Below are positions 5,477-5,498 of a stretch of DNA of 5,498 nucleotides, in pieces. The notes below the pieces were generated by a model. That model did no database searches. It was not told where the DNA came from and saw only the letters and a list, made by a program, of their open reading frames with translations. The position numbers were made by a program, and so were the translations under genes. The stretch spans positions 1-5,498 of the forward strand of contig UQUM01000072.1 in NCBI GenBank assembly GCA_900544255.1, given 5' to 3'. The stretch comes from an uncultured Sutterella sp. GTDB lineage: Bacteria; Pseudomonadota; Gammaproteobacteria; Burkholderiales; Burkholderiaceae_F. The stretch's first letter is position 1. Each line of letters begins with the position of its first letter.

Positions 5477-5498
5477 CTTCCCAAAGCTGGTAAAGGGA

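Overview
The window looks like a piece of a Gram-negative, host-associated or anaerobic proteobacterial chromosome with GC-rich coding sequence. The MetQ lipoprotein signal and the MetN/MetI sequences suggest a beta-proteobacterium, perhaps a gut Sutterellaceae-like Burkholderiales. This is a judgement from sequence style, not from a search. The [FeFe]-hydrogenase maturase points to anaerobic hydrogen metabolism. I do not see a clearly new multi-gene system here. The interest lies in a decayed gene, several regulatory structures and the unusual leader of hydG.

Layout, left to right. Positions 1-486 hold no confidently called gene. They contain a two-tier inverted repeat (92-133) that looks like the right end of an IS200/IS605 (TnpB-type) element. 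An AT-richer stretch follows, with one doubtful 80-codon frame (172-414), a terminator-like hairpin (411-436) and a second hairpin (442-467) just ahead of hydG. Positions 487-1911 (+) encode a full-length HydG, the radical-SAM tyrosine lyase that builds the Fe(CO)2CN unit of the [FeFe]-hydrogenase H-cluster. No other hydrogenase gene is visible. A perfect 12-bp-stem bidirectional terminator (1931-1970) separates hydG from the convergent met genes.

Positions 1992-4577 (-) carry a complete methionine ABC importer transcribed in the order metQ (binding lipoprotein), metN (ATPase with C-terminal NIL domain), metI (permease). metN and metI overlap by 11 bp, so they are probably translationally coupled. 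A strong stem-loop followed by T4 lies between metQ and metN and probably lowers metNI expression relative to metQ. A plausible promoter for metQ lies at 4652-4681, with its -35 inside an inverted repeat.

Upstream of metQ on the same strand, 4778 to about 5400, is a broken enolase-superfamily gene of the MenC / N-acylamino-acid racemase type. It has lost its N-terminal part, changes frame three times and has an internal TAA. Next to a methionine importer it may once have helped salvage N-acylated or D-methionine (inference). At the right edge a near-consensus sigma-70 promoter (5447-5476, +) and a 22-bp dyad 11 bp upstream of its -35 belong to a gene outside the window.
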